Part shown: positions 43,740 through 54,500 of the stretch, in pieces | Numbering within the stretch: the first letter of the stretch is position 1 | How the letters are laid out: every line of letters begins with the position of its first letter | Assembly (NCBI GenBank): GCA_024760905.1 | Contig: CM045733.1 | Coordinates: forward strand, 23,092,001-23,156,000 | DNA length: 64,000 bases | Origin: Plotosus lineatus | Lineage: Eukaryota > Chordata > Actinopteri > Siluriformes > Plotosidae | Reading direction: 5' to 3' | The notes under the pieces: generated by a model | Told to the model about the DNA's origin: nothing | The model's database searches: none | The model's input: the letters and a program-made list of their open reading frames with translations, nothing else | Made by a program: the position numbers and the translations under genes

Positions 43740-43876
43740 AATAATTCTTCTTCTTGCTTTGTTATTTTTGTATATAAAATCCTGTGAAAAAATAAGTGCA
43801 TCCCTTGGATATTGTTGATGTTTTCAACATTAATAAACAAGGAAAAATGTCCATTTTTAATGGAGTGCAAAATGGG

Positions 43877-44085
43877 GCATGGTAGAGTAGCGGTTAACAT
43901 GTCCACCTCACAAATGAAGGTCCTGGGTTCGATTCCTCTGTGTGGATGAGAGTGCAAATAGTTGGGTGTATGTGTTGGCCCTGCACTGGCATTGTGAGCT
44001 GTTCAAGGTGTACCCTGCCTTCTCCAAGTGTTGGATGAGATGGGCCTAGCTTCACACAACTCTAAAAGGATTAAGCAGTTTATTG
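43877..44085 (+). mobile_element. Head-2 SINE with internal deletion
   Basis: 'gcatggtagagtagcggtta', 'cctgggttcgattcct', then 'gttggccctgcactggcatt' and 'aaaaggattaagcagttt'. The central body is deleted. Confidence 0.78.
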
Positions 44086-44184
44086 AAGTACAGTACCAAG
44101 GAAAATTAACTTCTTTAATAGTTTATTCAACAAAAACATCAATAATTGTAATATTCCTGTGGCTTGAGTGCACAGCTGACTCTG

Positions 44185-44412
44185 CGAAGGGCATAGTACA
44201 TCCTGGACAGCTTGCCAGGCCATCGTAGTTCAGAGACACACCAACGGCAACACAATGGACTACTCTTTATGCAATGATTCTTTTACATGCCTTTCACCAC
44301 AGACAGTGAGAGACATGGCAGGTCTTTGATAACCCAGTTAGCTGCACTGGGGAAACAGCACTGACAACTTGGTGATAGTAGGGTTGAATCACCAGGCCAC
44401 CACTGCCCCACA
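44185..44412 (-). mobile_element. Antisense head-1 SINE
   Basis: The minus strand gives head 'gggcagtggtggcctggtga', body 'actgggttatcaaagacctg', core and 'gatggcctggcaagctgtcc'. The 3' tail is missing. Confidence 0.82.
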
Positions 44413-44602
44413 CAGCTCACAATATGATTTTTTGAAACCAATATTGCTACATCATTGCACAAAAGTTGTCATAACATTATTTTTAGACTCCCAAAATGTT
44501 GCCAGAATGCTACAGGTAACATTTTCAATTTTGACAAAAGATGTTACAGTACCGTTAATTTTCAAAGACAGCAAGGTACTGAAAATAAAATAAAAATAAT
44601 AA

Positions 44603-44609
44603 GTATATA

Positions 44610-44681
<72 letters not shown>
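44603..44681. repeat. (TA)n microsatellite, left of the ribozyme unit
   Basis: About 38 TA units, one with TG. Confidence 0.97.
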
Positions 44682-44684
<3 letters not shown>

Positions 44685-44780
44685 TTCTATAATCACCTGA
44701 AGAGAGAGGATGGTTTCACCACCCCTCGAAACAGATCTGTAGTGATAAATGGAGTTTCAATAGAAAGTCTTTGTCCTGTC

Positions 44781-44785
<5 letters not shown>
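44682..44785 (+). mobile_element. 104-bp ribozyme-bearing unit between (TA)n tracts
   Basis: From 'ttcttctataatcacctgaa' to 'tctttgtcctgtcctttta'. The same unit occurs twice, head to head, at 62.6-62.8 kb, also beside (TA)n. Probably part of the terminal repeat of a Penelope-like element; the rest of that element is not here. Confidence 0.75.
44685..44765 (+). ncRNA. Type I hammerhead ribozyme motif (Penelope-like)
   Basis: Seen in sequence: core CTGAAGA (44697-44703), GAAA (44728-44731) and TA (44740-44741) in the order of a type I hammerhead. Stem I pairs ATCAC (44692-44696) with GTGAT (44742-44746). A distal helix pairs TTCTAT (44685-44690) with ATAGAA (44760-44765) across a one-sided loop. 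Stem II runs from 44704 to 44727 (8 pairs, one mismatch, one bulge, loop TTTCA). Stem III is A-CAG / CTG-T with an AT loop. Predicted self-cleavage lies after A44741. Known: type I hammerheads with very short stem III occur in the terminal repeats of Penelope-like retroelements. Inferred: this is a relic of one. No coding part is present nearby. Confidence 0.8.

Positions 44786-44857
<72 letters not shown>
44786..44857. repeat. (TA)n microsatellite, right of the ribozyme unit
   Basis: About 36 uninterrupted TA units. Confidence 0.97.
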
Positions 44858-44859
<2 letters not shown>

Positions 44860-46106
44860 CCAGTATGCATGTGCACAGTCCATGTCCTATAATAGATGTC
44901 TCTGTGCTTGGGGCTTAGATATTTGTGACATTTTGACAATGTCAAAACAATGCTGTACATAAAAATGATGGAACAGCTTTCAATAAACATTACAGTTTAA
45001 CAATTTTGTAATGTTCTGATAAGATTTTGTGCAATGAAGCAAATGACCTTTATGCAACATTGCAGTAATGTTGCACAACATTGTGTGTTAACTGTGAAAA
45101 CAACATCAACTTTGACTCATCTGGTCAGAGCTCATTTTTTGTGAAAGGCCTCATTGTCACTTACATATACGATTATGTATTTGAAAATGGCAGACTTGCA
45201 CAAATGTTCTTTTCAGACAGAGAATGCTTTTTCCTGGCACACCCCCGATTGCAGGATAAATAGGTTAAATCTATTCCTGATTCTAGACCTATGCACCTTT
45301 ACAGTTGCAAGACTTACCTGCATCTCCTGTAATTAAAGTTTTAAGTTCTTGGAGACTTCTTATATCTTCACATGGTCAGAAGAATTATTTATTTCAGGCA
45401 ATTTAGCGACCTTTTAAATCTTTTGCAAGATAAAAATCTCTCTAAAGACCTTGGATAGTTTTTAGATATTACTACACATTTGAACAAGAAGAAAAGCGTA
45501 TGTCCTGGATGTCAGATTTAAAGAAGACAGGTTCAATCTGTAATCTTATCAATAGCACATAATCTGGTGCATCTGATTTAATTTTATAGATTTGAATGCA
45601 TGATAAATGTCAAAATTCATAGTGGGATTAATACTCATCCAGCGGATTCTCATTTGGATAAGACATATTCAGAAACAATAATGCAAGTAAGAATAATAGC
45701 ATCCACAAACAATGCATAGTGAACTCTACAGCATGCTTGGGAAGCCAACTAGAAAGAATTAACTGAACAGACTGCAAATAACTGAATAAATTAAGGGCTA
45801 ACTCACTATAGGTGAGCACAGTAAGCCAGTCAATCACTGAAAGGATGGGGTGGAGACAGGACCAAAGCAAAAACAAAGCTACATGCTAAGACCGAAACAG
45901 AAGCAAATTAAGATCAGAAAATAATGATAAGTAATGCTTACTGTGCGTGGAATCTGTGGCACAGAGACAGGACAGCTACATGTAACGTACTTTTAAAATA
46001 TTGTTTAAAATACTGAAAAAAACAGAAGAAAATTACAATATAGCCTAAAAAATAAGGATAGGGATATTAAAGCCTAATTTTGAGAAATAAGTAGCAGTTG
46101 TAGTAA

Positions 46107-46111
<5 letters not shown>
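44858..46111. other. Anonymous AT-rich DNA
   Basis: Nothing recognised; frames are short and featureless. Confidence 0.45.

Positions 46112-46137
<26 letters not shown>
46112..46137. repeat. A-run and (TA)n at the 5' edge of the RTE LINE
   Basis: A ten-base A run followed by about 12 TA units directly before the LINE leader. Confidence 0.9.
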
Positions 46138-46140
<3 letters not shown>

Positions 46141-46141
<1 letters not shown>

Positions 46142-46445
46142 AGCCAAGAGGGGGGGAACAAACAAGTGTCCGCCCTCACGCCAGTCTCAAGCCCGGATAA
46201 ATGAAGAGGGTTGTGACAGAAAGGGCATCCGGCATAAAAATTTTACCAGAATACAGAATGCAAACAGTAAATACCATACCGGCTCATACCGGCTCGGTCG
46301 AGGCCTGGGTTAACAAACGACCACCATCAGTGCTGTTAACCAACAGGGTGCTGGTGGAAATTGGACTACTGTTGGTCGAAGAAGGAGAGGTCAAAGTAGG
46401 AGAGGTGGGAGGTGTGTCCGTAGGCAGAGAGAGGAGAGGAAAGGC
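46141..46445 (+). other. RTE 5' leader
   Basis: It contains 'gggttgtgacagaaagggca' and 'tccggcataaaaa' (46208-46240), which recur inside the RTE-tailed SINEs. A small upstream frame (46201-46449) overlaps the main start by four bases (ATGA). Confidence 0.75.
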
Positions 46446-49237
46446 ATGAGTCTAGGACTGAGAGTAGGGACTTTGAATGTTGGAACTATGACAGGAAAAG
46501 GTAGAGAGCTGGCTGACATGATGCAGAGGAGGAAGGTGGACATACTGTGTGTTCAGAAGACCAGGTGGAAAGGTAGCAAAGCTAAAAGCTTAGGAGCAGG
46601 GTTTAAGCTGTTTCATCATGGTGTGGATGGGAAGAGAAATGGAGTAGGAGTCATCTTGAAGGAGGAGTTTGCCAGGAATGCTCTCGAAGTGAAAAGAGTG
46701 ACAGACAGAGTGATGAGTCTCAAGTTAGAAATTAAAGGTGTGATGTTCAATGTTGTTAGTGCTTATGCCCCACAGGCAGGATGTGAGCTAGAAGAGAAGG
46801 AGAGATTCTGGAGTGAGTTAAATGAAGTGATGCAGAGTACCCCCAGAGGTGAAAGAGTGGTCCTTGGTGAAGACTTCAATGGACATGTTGGTGCAGGCAA
46901 CAGAGGGGATGAGGAAGTGATGGTCAGGTTTGGTATTCAGGACAGGAACACAGAAGGACAGATGTTGATAGATTTTGTAAAAAGGATGGCAATGGCTGTG
47001 GTGAATACTTTCTTCAAGAAGAGACAGGAGCATAGGGTGACTTATAAAAGCGGAGGTAGGAGCACACAGGTCGTCTACATCGTGTGTGGGCAATGTAATT
47101 TGAAGAAAGTCAGTGACTGCAAAGTAGTAGTGGGTGAGAGTGTTACCAAACAGCATAGGATGGTGGTGTGCAGGATGATGCTGATGGTGAGGAAAGTGAA
47201 GCAGGCAAAGGCAGAGCAGGAGACAAAGTGGTGGAAGCTGAAAAAGGAAGTGTGTCATGTTGTCTTCAAGGAGGAGTTGAAACATGCTTTGGGTGGTCAG
47301 GAAGTGCTTCCAGAAGACTTGACAACTACGGCTAATGTGATCACGGAGACAGGTAGGAGAGTACTTGGTGTGTCCTCTGGAAGGAAAGGAGATAAGGAGA
47401 CTTGGAGGTGGAATGAGGAAGTGCAGGAGTGTGTACAGAGGAAGAGGTTAGCTAAGAAGAAGTGGGACATTGAGAGGACTGAGGAGAGCAAACAGGAGTA
47501 CAGGGAGACACAGCGTAAGGCGAAGGTAGCGGTGTCAAAGGCCAAACAAAGCATGATATGTTGGACAGTGAGGAGGGAGAAAATGATTTATACAGATTGG
47601 CAAAACAGAGAGATAGAGATGGGAAGGACGTGCAGCAAGTTAGAGAAGGACAGAGAGGGGAATGTATTGACTGATGACAGACGTGTGCTGGGAAGGTGGA
47701 AAGAGTACGTTGAAGAGCTGTTGAATGAGAAAAATGAGAGAGAAAAAAGCATAGAAGAGGTGACTGTTGAGGAGCAGAAAGTAGCAAAGATTAGTAAGGG
47801 TGAAGTAAGGAGGGCACTGAAGAGAATGAAGACAAAGGCAGTTTGTCCTGATGATATACCCGTGGAGATATGGAAGCGTCTAGGGGAGGTAGCAGTAGAT
47901 TTTCTGACAAGAACATTCAACAAGGTCTTAGAGAGTGAGCAGATGCTGGAGGAATGGAGAAGTATGCTGGTGCCCATTTTTAAGAACAAGGGAGACATGC
48001 AGAGTTGTGGCAACTACAGAGGGATGAAGGTGATTAGCCATATGATGAAGTTATGGGAAAGAATCGTGGAAGCTGGACTAAGGGCAGAGGTCAGCATTTG
48101 TGAACAACAGTTTGGTTTCATGCCAAGAAAGAGCACCACAGATGCAGTGTTTGCTTTGAGAATGTTAATAGAGAAGTACAGAGAAGGTCAGAGGGAACTG
48201 CATTGTGCCTTTGTGGATCGGGGGAAAGTATATAAAAGGGTGCCGAGAGAGGAACTGTGATATTGCATGAGGAAGTCTGGAGTGGCAGAGAAGTATGTTA
48301 GAGTGGTGCAGGACATGTATGAGAGATGTTAAACAGTGGTGAGGTGTGCTGTTGGCATGACCAAAGAATTCAAGGTGGAGGTGGGACTGCATCAAGGGTC
48401 AGCTCTGAGCCCCTTCTTGTTTGCTATGGTGATGGACAGGCTGACAGACGAGGTTAGACTTGAATCTCCATGGACTATGATGTTTGCAGATGACATTGTG
48501 ATCTGTAGTGAGAGCAGAGAACAAGTGGATGAAAATCTATAGAGGGGGAGGTATGCCCTGGAAAGGAGAGGGATGAAGGTTAGCCTCGGTAAAACAGAAT
48601 ACATGTGTGTGAACTACAAGGACCCAAGAGGAACAGTGAGGTTAAAGGGAGCAGAGATAAAGAAGGTGGAGGATTTGAAGTACTTACGCTCAACAATCCA
48701 GAGCAATGGAGAGTGTGGAAAAGAGGTGAAGAAGCGTATGCAGGCAGGTTGGAATGGCTGGAGAAAAGTGTCCGGTGTGATGTGTGATAGGAAGGTATTG
48801 GCAAGAATGAAAGGAAAAGTGTACAAGACGGTGATGAGGCCAGCGATGTTGTATGGTTTCGAAACAGTGGCGCTGAGGAAAAGACATGAGGCAGAGCTGG
48901 AGGTAGCAGAGATGAAAATGTTGAGGTTCTCTTTGGGAGTAACAAGCTGATGGATAGGATCATGAATGAGTACATTAGAGGGACAGCACATGTTAGAGGT
49001 TTTGGAGACAAAGTCAGAGAGGCTAGATTGAGATGGTTCGGACACGTACAGAGAAGGGGTAGTGAGTATATTGGTAGTAGGATGCTGAGGTTAGAACTAC
49101 CAGGCAGAAGGCCTAGAGGAAGACCAAAGAGAAGATTCATGGATGTGGTGAAGGAGGACATGAAGGTCGTTGGTGTAAGAGAAGAAGATGCAGAGGACAG
49201 GGTGAGATGGAGGCGGATGATTTGCTGTGGTGACCCC
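46446..49237 (+). pseudogene. RTE endonuclease-reverse transcriptase, inactivated
   Basis: The start is the ATG at 46446, followed by 'SLGLRVGTLNVGTMTGKGRE'. Residues 1-235 are an apurinic-type endonuclease: the Asn motif is present, but the catalytic Glu is Lys ('CVQKTRW', normally 'QETRW') and the Asp before 'YI' is Val ('QVVYIVC'). 'DFNGHVG' and the final His ('QHRMVVC') remain. Residues ~440-830 are the reverse transcriptase: 'DDIPVEIWKRLGE', 'NYRGMKVISHMMK', 'QFGFMPRKSTTDA', motif A 'AFVDRGKVYKRVPREEL' (Asp kept), 'GLHQGSALSPFLF', motif C 'FADDIVI'. In-frame stops occur at 48258, 48328 and 48540, and a frameshift near 48947 leads into the basic C-terminus ending 'MICCGDP'. Such proteins nick DNA and copy their own RNA there; this copy cannot. 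Confidence 0.93.
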
Positions 49238-49254
49238 TGAAGGGAATAGCCGAA

Positions 49255-49360
49255 AGAAAAAGAAGCAGGAGTAGAAGATGCAGAGGATAGGGTGAGATGG
49301 AGGCGGATGGTTCGCTGTGGTGACCCCTAAAGGGAAAAGCCAAAAGGAAAACAAGAAGAA
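49255..49360 (+). repeat. Tandem second copy of the RTE 3' end
   Basis: 'agatgcagaggatagggtga' through 'gtgacccctaaagggaaaag' repeats the last ~85 bp of the element that ends at 49260, followed by (GAA)n. The extra copy differs at several positions. Confidence 0.88.
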
Positions 49361-49392
49361 GAAGAAGATATATAAATAAATATATATAAATA

Positions 49393-49618
49393 TAACACTG
49401 TCTTTGGTGTGAGGCATATAGAAGAACCATTGCTGTCTTTCGTAAAGAGTAGGCTGCAGAGCCGTCTGTGTGTTTCTGTCCCTTGCAAAAAGGTTGTGTC
49501 AGGAAAGGCATCCGACGTAAAAAAAAAACAAAAACCCTATGCCAAATCAAACATGCGAATCAGATAATTCGCTGTGGCACCCCTGAAAAAAAGTGAAAAG
49601 CGAAAGGAAAAGAAGATA
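49393..49618 (+). mobile_element. RTE-tailed head-1 SINE, 5'-truncated
   Basis: Starts in the core ('ctttggtgtgaggcatatag'), then 'gttgtgtcaggaaaggcatc' (RTE leader-like) and 'gataattcgctgtggcaccc', ending 'gaaaggaaaagaag'. It lies directly downstream of the RTE LINE. Confidence 0.85.
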
Positions 49619-51625
49619 TTACATATATAACAAAATAAGTCTTGGTCAAGTGTACTGTACTGTGCAGAAGTGCTGATGTGAACCTTGGTCTGGTCAGGTA
49701 CATCTTATACACTGCAGTAGTTTTTCCCATAAAATACTTTCAGCATTAAAGCAATAAAGCTACTTTGCTTGTTCAGCAATAAGGTAATACAGTTTTCCTC
49801 AGCAGTTCTTTGGGGTATTAATAGTTTTAGAGTTGTACTTAAAGTCTTTCAAATGCTCAAAAACATTAAGGGAACACTTCATCATTGTAATATGACACTA
49901 AATCAGTTAAAATTCAGGAATATCAATCAGTTCATTTACGAAAGCACAAATGATTGGAAATGAATTCCCTGTTTTAGTTTGTTTGTCTTTGTTTTGCTGG
50001 TATATACTGTATTGAAAGATCTCCATGAAGTGTTATTTAACTTTTGTTTTCTACTCTTTCTGCATACATTTTTGATGAACATTTCTGAGTAGGATGAAAT
50101 GATCGGTACATTGTTTGCTACTTCGCTAAGTCATCTCAAAATGCAGCCCTTGCCTGACCTGCTTCGGTGTCATTGCTAAAATAAGTAACTACAGACAACT
50201 GGTTGGCTTTTTATTGTGTCTCAACAGGATATAGGCTACTTAAATTCTCAGAGAGATGAGGATAAAAGATAAAGAGACTTACAGAGACACATGCTCAGGT
50301 CTGTGCTCAGGTTCACTTGTGTCATGATTAAAAAAAACCCCAAAACAAAAAAAACCCTTTGTATTTTCTCTCTCTCTCTTTCTCTTTCTGGGAATAGATC
50401 ATGCACATACAAAATTAAAGAGAATTAAGGTTTATTAGGAATCACACGCACACGCACTATGCATGTATAGTGTCATATAATGCATAACTGTTAATTGTAT
50501 TCTATAAATATAGAGCTAGATGTTTCCTTAATTAAAATTCAAATTTTGTATTACATATAAAAATATTATTTACACACTTAAACTTATGCAATTACACACA
50601 TCCACTTCTCTATACTAGAAATGCCAAAATAAAAGTTCTTATGTTTACAAACAATGAAAAACTTTCATTAATGACCTGATTTTAGTGCCATTTAGACTGC
50701 AAGTTTAATATCTGTGAACAATCACTAAACTAAAGCAGAACGTTAATGATGCTTCCCACAAGGATAATATAGTTATCCTCGCCTGAGCATGTCTTGCACT
50801 TAATGGCAATACATGCCACTACTAGTACAACAAAACTGCACCATTATTAGTGATATTTAAAAAAAATGTACAGATCACTTCTTAATAAATTGGGGAGACT
50901 TCTGAGCATAGAGTACAACCGTCAAATAGCAGGAATTATTTGGGTCTGTGAGGCAGAGATAGACCAAAACAATGTCTTCCATTAGCCTGTGCTGCTGTCT
51001 CTGGGTTAGTGAGATTAAGACTTCAGGCAGCAAAAGGCAGTGACATGCTCTAATTGATTTCAGGATCAATGCATGTAAAAAAAAAAAAAAAAAACCTCAT
51101 AGGTGCCTGGAAAACTCCATGAAGCAATTCTGCACATCAACAAACTGGATGCCTTTCCAGTTACTGCTGCAAACAATGGGGTGAAATGGTAGGAGGAGGA
51201 AACGGAGCAGAAACTGATTACTGAAATAAGATGAATTAGAACTAATTTGCTGAGGTGAGTGATTACCGTACAAACAGGTTGTTTTCTTTTACCTGGCAGT
51301 TGACATGGACTTGCATAGTATATCTGCCAACTGAAGGTATGGTAGTAAAATTATGGTGTCATTTGTTTTCATTTGTAATTTTAAACAAAGTTTATTTAAA
51401 AGAAAACCTAACAAAGCCATTGTTCTGGTCTGATTTAGGGAAGATCCCAAAGGTAATAACATCATGGGTTGAATGGGTGTAAAAGTGGCTAGTTATTGCT
51501 GTTAGGACAGGTTGTATATTATTGCTGAGCATTCAGTACATTTGTGTGTTTGGCACACAATTTCACAGTTTCAGTATAAACGGTGACTGACAATGAGCTT
51601 GCACAAATTTAAAGTTCCAATTTGT
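49619..51625. other. Anonymous DNA
   Basis: Two thousand bases with no recognised element. A CT-rich run lies at ~50378. The frame at 50875-51069 (minus) has no domain. It could contain host regulatory sequence. Confidence 0.4.
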
Positions 51626-51923
51626 ACACTCACTTCCCAACTTACGTTCACTCGTTTTATGTATTTTTCGATTTTACATTTAAAAAAAAAAAGTGAAATT
51701 TTGTGTTTAGCGTGCTCTCTGTAGTACGAGACGAGACGTACCTATGCAGTACGCTGACGTAATACACTACTCACGCATGATGCTGCGTCCATTGTTTACA
51801 AACGACAGACTGAACGTGCCCTCCTTCTTCCCAGTTTACCGCGTGTTACCCTTGTGCTAAGACGTCATCTCTGTGATCTTTGTGTTTACACTGTTTTGCG
51901 GACTTTTGCAACCCTCAGCAAAT

Positions 51924-52100
51924 ATGGTTGGTCAGAAGCGTAAGCCTACTAGTGATAGTGGTAATCAGAAAAAGTGGCAAGCCATCTGGTTAGAAACGAA
52001 GATGGCTATTATCAAGAAAATTGATGCTGGTGAAAAACATGTGAATGTCGCACGTTTCTTCCAAATGGTTCCGTCGACCATTGGAACCATTAACAAGTAA
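51924..52100 (+). pseudogene. Family A pogo transposase N-terminal domain
   Basis: From ATG 51924 the frame reads 'MVGQKRKPTSDSGNQKKWQA', then 'WLETKMAIIKKIDAGEKHV', 'VARFFQMVPSTIGTINK' and a stop. This is the Psq-like helix-turn-helix of Tigger/pogo transposases (family form 'SLETKLDIIKRFEAGEK'). It is open over the whole domain but ends before the second DNA-binding and catalytic domains. It could bind the terminal repeats if expressed; nothing shows that it is. Confidence 0.88.
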
Positions 52101-52371
52101 AAATATCGCATTACGGAACATGTTAAAGGTTACATTTTATACTGTATTTGATATTCGATGAGTGAATTTGATTAAAATTTATCTATTTGAAATTATTTTG
52201 CTTGAATTTAATTTATTTGAAATTACTGTTGATATTATTTGATATATAAAACCAGAATGTTTTCAAATGTGTAAAAATATTTATTTGTAACACTAAACGA
52301 TTCCTTTATTTTTTTTTTTGTATATATCCTTCCCTTGTCCATATCTTGCTGTATATTTTGTAATATAATTA

Positions 52372-52455
52372 CTGTAACTACCTGGAGAGGGCTTTATTAA
52401 GTTGGATGACTTGTGCCCAATTCATTTCATGTTTGAATAAAATATGTTTTAATCA
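52372..52455 (+). repeat. Unnamed ~85-bp dispersed repeat, copy 2
   Basis: Matches 35673-35760 ('ggctttattaagttggatga', 'cttgtgcccaattcatttca', 'gaataaaatatgttttaatc'). It is absent from the paralogous position in family A copy 2, so it inserted here. Confidence 0.72.
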
Positions 52456-52690
52456 AAATCATTTGATATATTTGATATTATTTGATATATTTGATATTAT
52501 TTTACAATGTTATGTTTATAATAATTGATTTTCGGGTGTTTTATGAGATACACTAATGGTATTTATGGATGTATAGTACAGTATGAACGTCATACATCAC
52601 TGGAACATACAGTAACAACTTACGTTTTTTTTTCACCTTACATTCGGCTGTCTGGAACCGAACTAAAACATAAGTTGGGGAGCGTCTGGT

Positions 52691-54485
52691 AATTGTTTGA
52701 TGGAACAATTGCAGTTAAATAAGAAACACTTGTCAGAAACTCGGAGACCTTTCTGGGTTGACATATCACAGAGAGGTTGCAGGTCCCACTATGTCTATCA
52801 ACTTTAACATTTTTCCCCTCATATTAATCACATTAAATCACCTAATAAGCAACTAAAATTTCAGGAAAATAAGAAGTCTCTTTCAACTGGTTGAGAAGAA
52901 GAAGGTAATTCTTTACTCAGCAATACACCTGACATGCATTCCTGAAGAGAGACACCTGAGTCTGAAAATCTCTTGATTATACCCTGGGTTATATACTTTT
53001 GCACCTTTATGGCGCCTCCTATTTTCATCTTATCACATCAACCCATATTCTTGCTTTGAGCCGATTTTAGCTCCCCGTATTTTTGCATATTTTCTTATTT
53101 CCCATTATCTCACAGTCATTCCTGATACCACCCTAATTTTGACATAATCCATCCCTAAGTATGTCATTTCTCTTCATGCCAATTCCTCTTATTTCTAGAT
53201 CAAGGTGGTAGGATTTAATAACAAATAGCTTTTAAATTTAAAAATAGCTAGTAAACATCCTTAATATTATAATTACTTTAAGCCTTAAAATGTCTGTTAG
53301 TAAGTCAAAGTACATAAATATATAATTATATTGTTTAATCATGTTCTACTATGATCGGTGCACTAGCACTTATCTACATCAGTTCCGGTGCCTTTTGACA
53401 CTGTAACCATCTCTTTGCATGCTCATCGACTCTCACCCTTGACCAATGTACCCGGGCTGAAGATGTCACAGCTGATGATGGGTCTAACTCCTCTGATCCT
53501 TTCCTGTTTATTCACCATCTTCACCCTGCCGGGCCCCTTCCTCACCTGATTACTCTTCCCAAATGATTATACACCAACATCTCCCTTCGACCGCCAAGTT
53601 CCATCTACCAGTACAAGTACTGATATGTCGATTCCAGAGATTCCCTTGGAGTATTTATCTGATATGCCAACGCTGTTTCACCTTCATAGACCAAATGTTC
53701 CCCGATTTGCAACATAGCGGAATAACTGTTCCCTTTACTTTAGTTCTCCTCTCAGCGTGGTTCTTTTCCACTGGCACAACGTATTCTCAAGACTAGATTA
53801 GATAGTTTGTGTCAAGGTTAACATGAGCCCACACAATGATAAAATGACAATTCTAAGAGTTATAACCTACTCATTAATTAAGTACCATAATTTCTATGCT
53901 TAATATAAACAAATTTCAACATCACACAATGTTGATATACTTGGTTTTTTTCAACACACTTGCCTTCCCTTTCTTTCCAACATCAGGACCATTGGTGAAA
54001 CCATGTTTACCTCATCATTTACCTGTTAACATGACTGGTTTCTAGAGGAGTGGTTCAGTTCTGGCTGGGATAGAAACAATTAAAGAGAAAAGAACCGTAG
54101 TATCTTATTTTAATGAGTTATATGTTTTTAGGTTATTGTAGTACTGACAAAGAAATTTAAATAGAGAGCATTTTTAGACGGATTAAAAATCCGGATTAAA
54201 AATCTGGCCCAGGTAAAAAAAAAAAAAAAAAGAAAAATGGAAGACGTATGCTTGGGGGTCCTCATTATCAAAATGTTGAATACAAATGAATATGAAACAT
54301 GATATTGTACATACCAGAAAGACAGACTACATGCTAACGAAGAGCAAATAAATAATATTAAATGTAAAAATAATAAATGTCAAACCTATAGATGATGAAC
54401 TTTAAGCTAAATTTATAATCTATAGGGAACTACATGGGGAGTTTGTCTCAACGTATTACAGTACAAAGAAAGTACAATCAGTTTC
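52691..54485. other. Unclassified region with a decayed leader-like frame
   Basis: A frame from about 53464 begins with a hydrophobic signal-like stretch ('LILSCLFTIFTLPGP') and continues to ~53800 with two in-frame stops. It could be a retroviral envelope-like relic or chance. No LTR pair, primer-binding site or polymerase was found. The rest is anonymous. Confidence 0.25.
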
Positions 54486-54500
54486 AAGCTAATTAATTTC

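Larger units (their letters stand above)
46141..49260 (+). mobile_element. Nearly full-length RTE-type LINE
   Basis: A ~3.1-kb element with a 5' leader (46141-46445), one long frame for endonuclease plus reverse transcriptase, a very short 3' untranslated region and a (GAA)n-like end. The length fits the RTE clade (about 3.2 kb, one ORF). It represents the family whose truncated copies lie at 3.3, 26.9, 31.1, 33.9 and 62.1 kb. No clear TSD because both flanks are TA-rich. Confidence 0.93.
51627..52688 (+). mobile_element. pogo/Tigger-like non-autonomous element, family A, copy 3
   Basis: Left CACTCACTTCCCAACTTACG (TA before it at 51625-51626) and right end (complement CAGACGCTCCCCAACTTATG). 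The orientation is opposite to copies 1 and 2. It keeps the transposase N-terminal exon and lacks the SINE present in copy 2. A short foreign repeat lies at 52372-52455. Confidence 0.9.

Noticed and set aside
44455..44990. Ile/Tyr-repeat proteins
   Set aside because: Translations of (TA)n microsatellites.
46818..48013. Minus-strand frames of up to 155 codons
   Set aside because: Cys/His/Ser-rich shadows of the RTE coding strand, with no family features.
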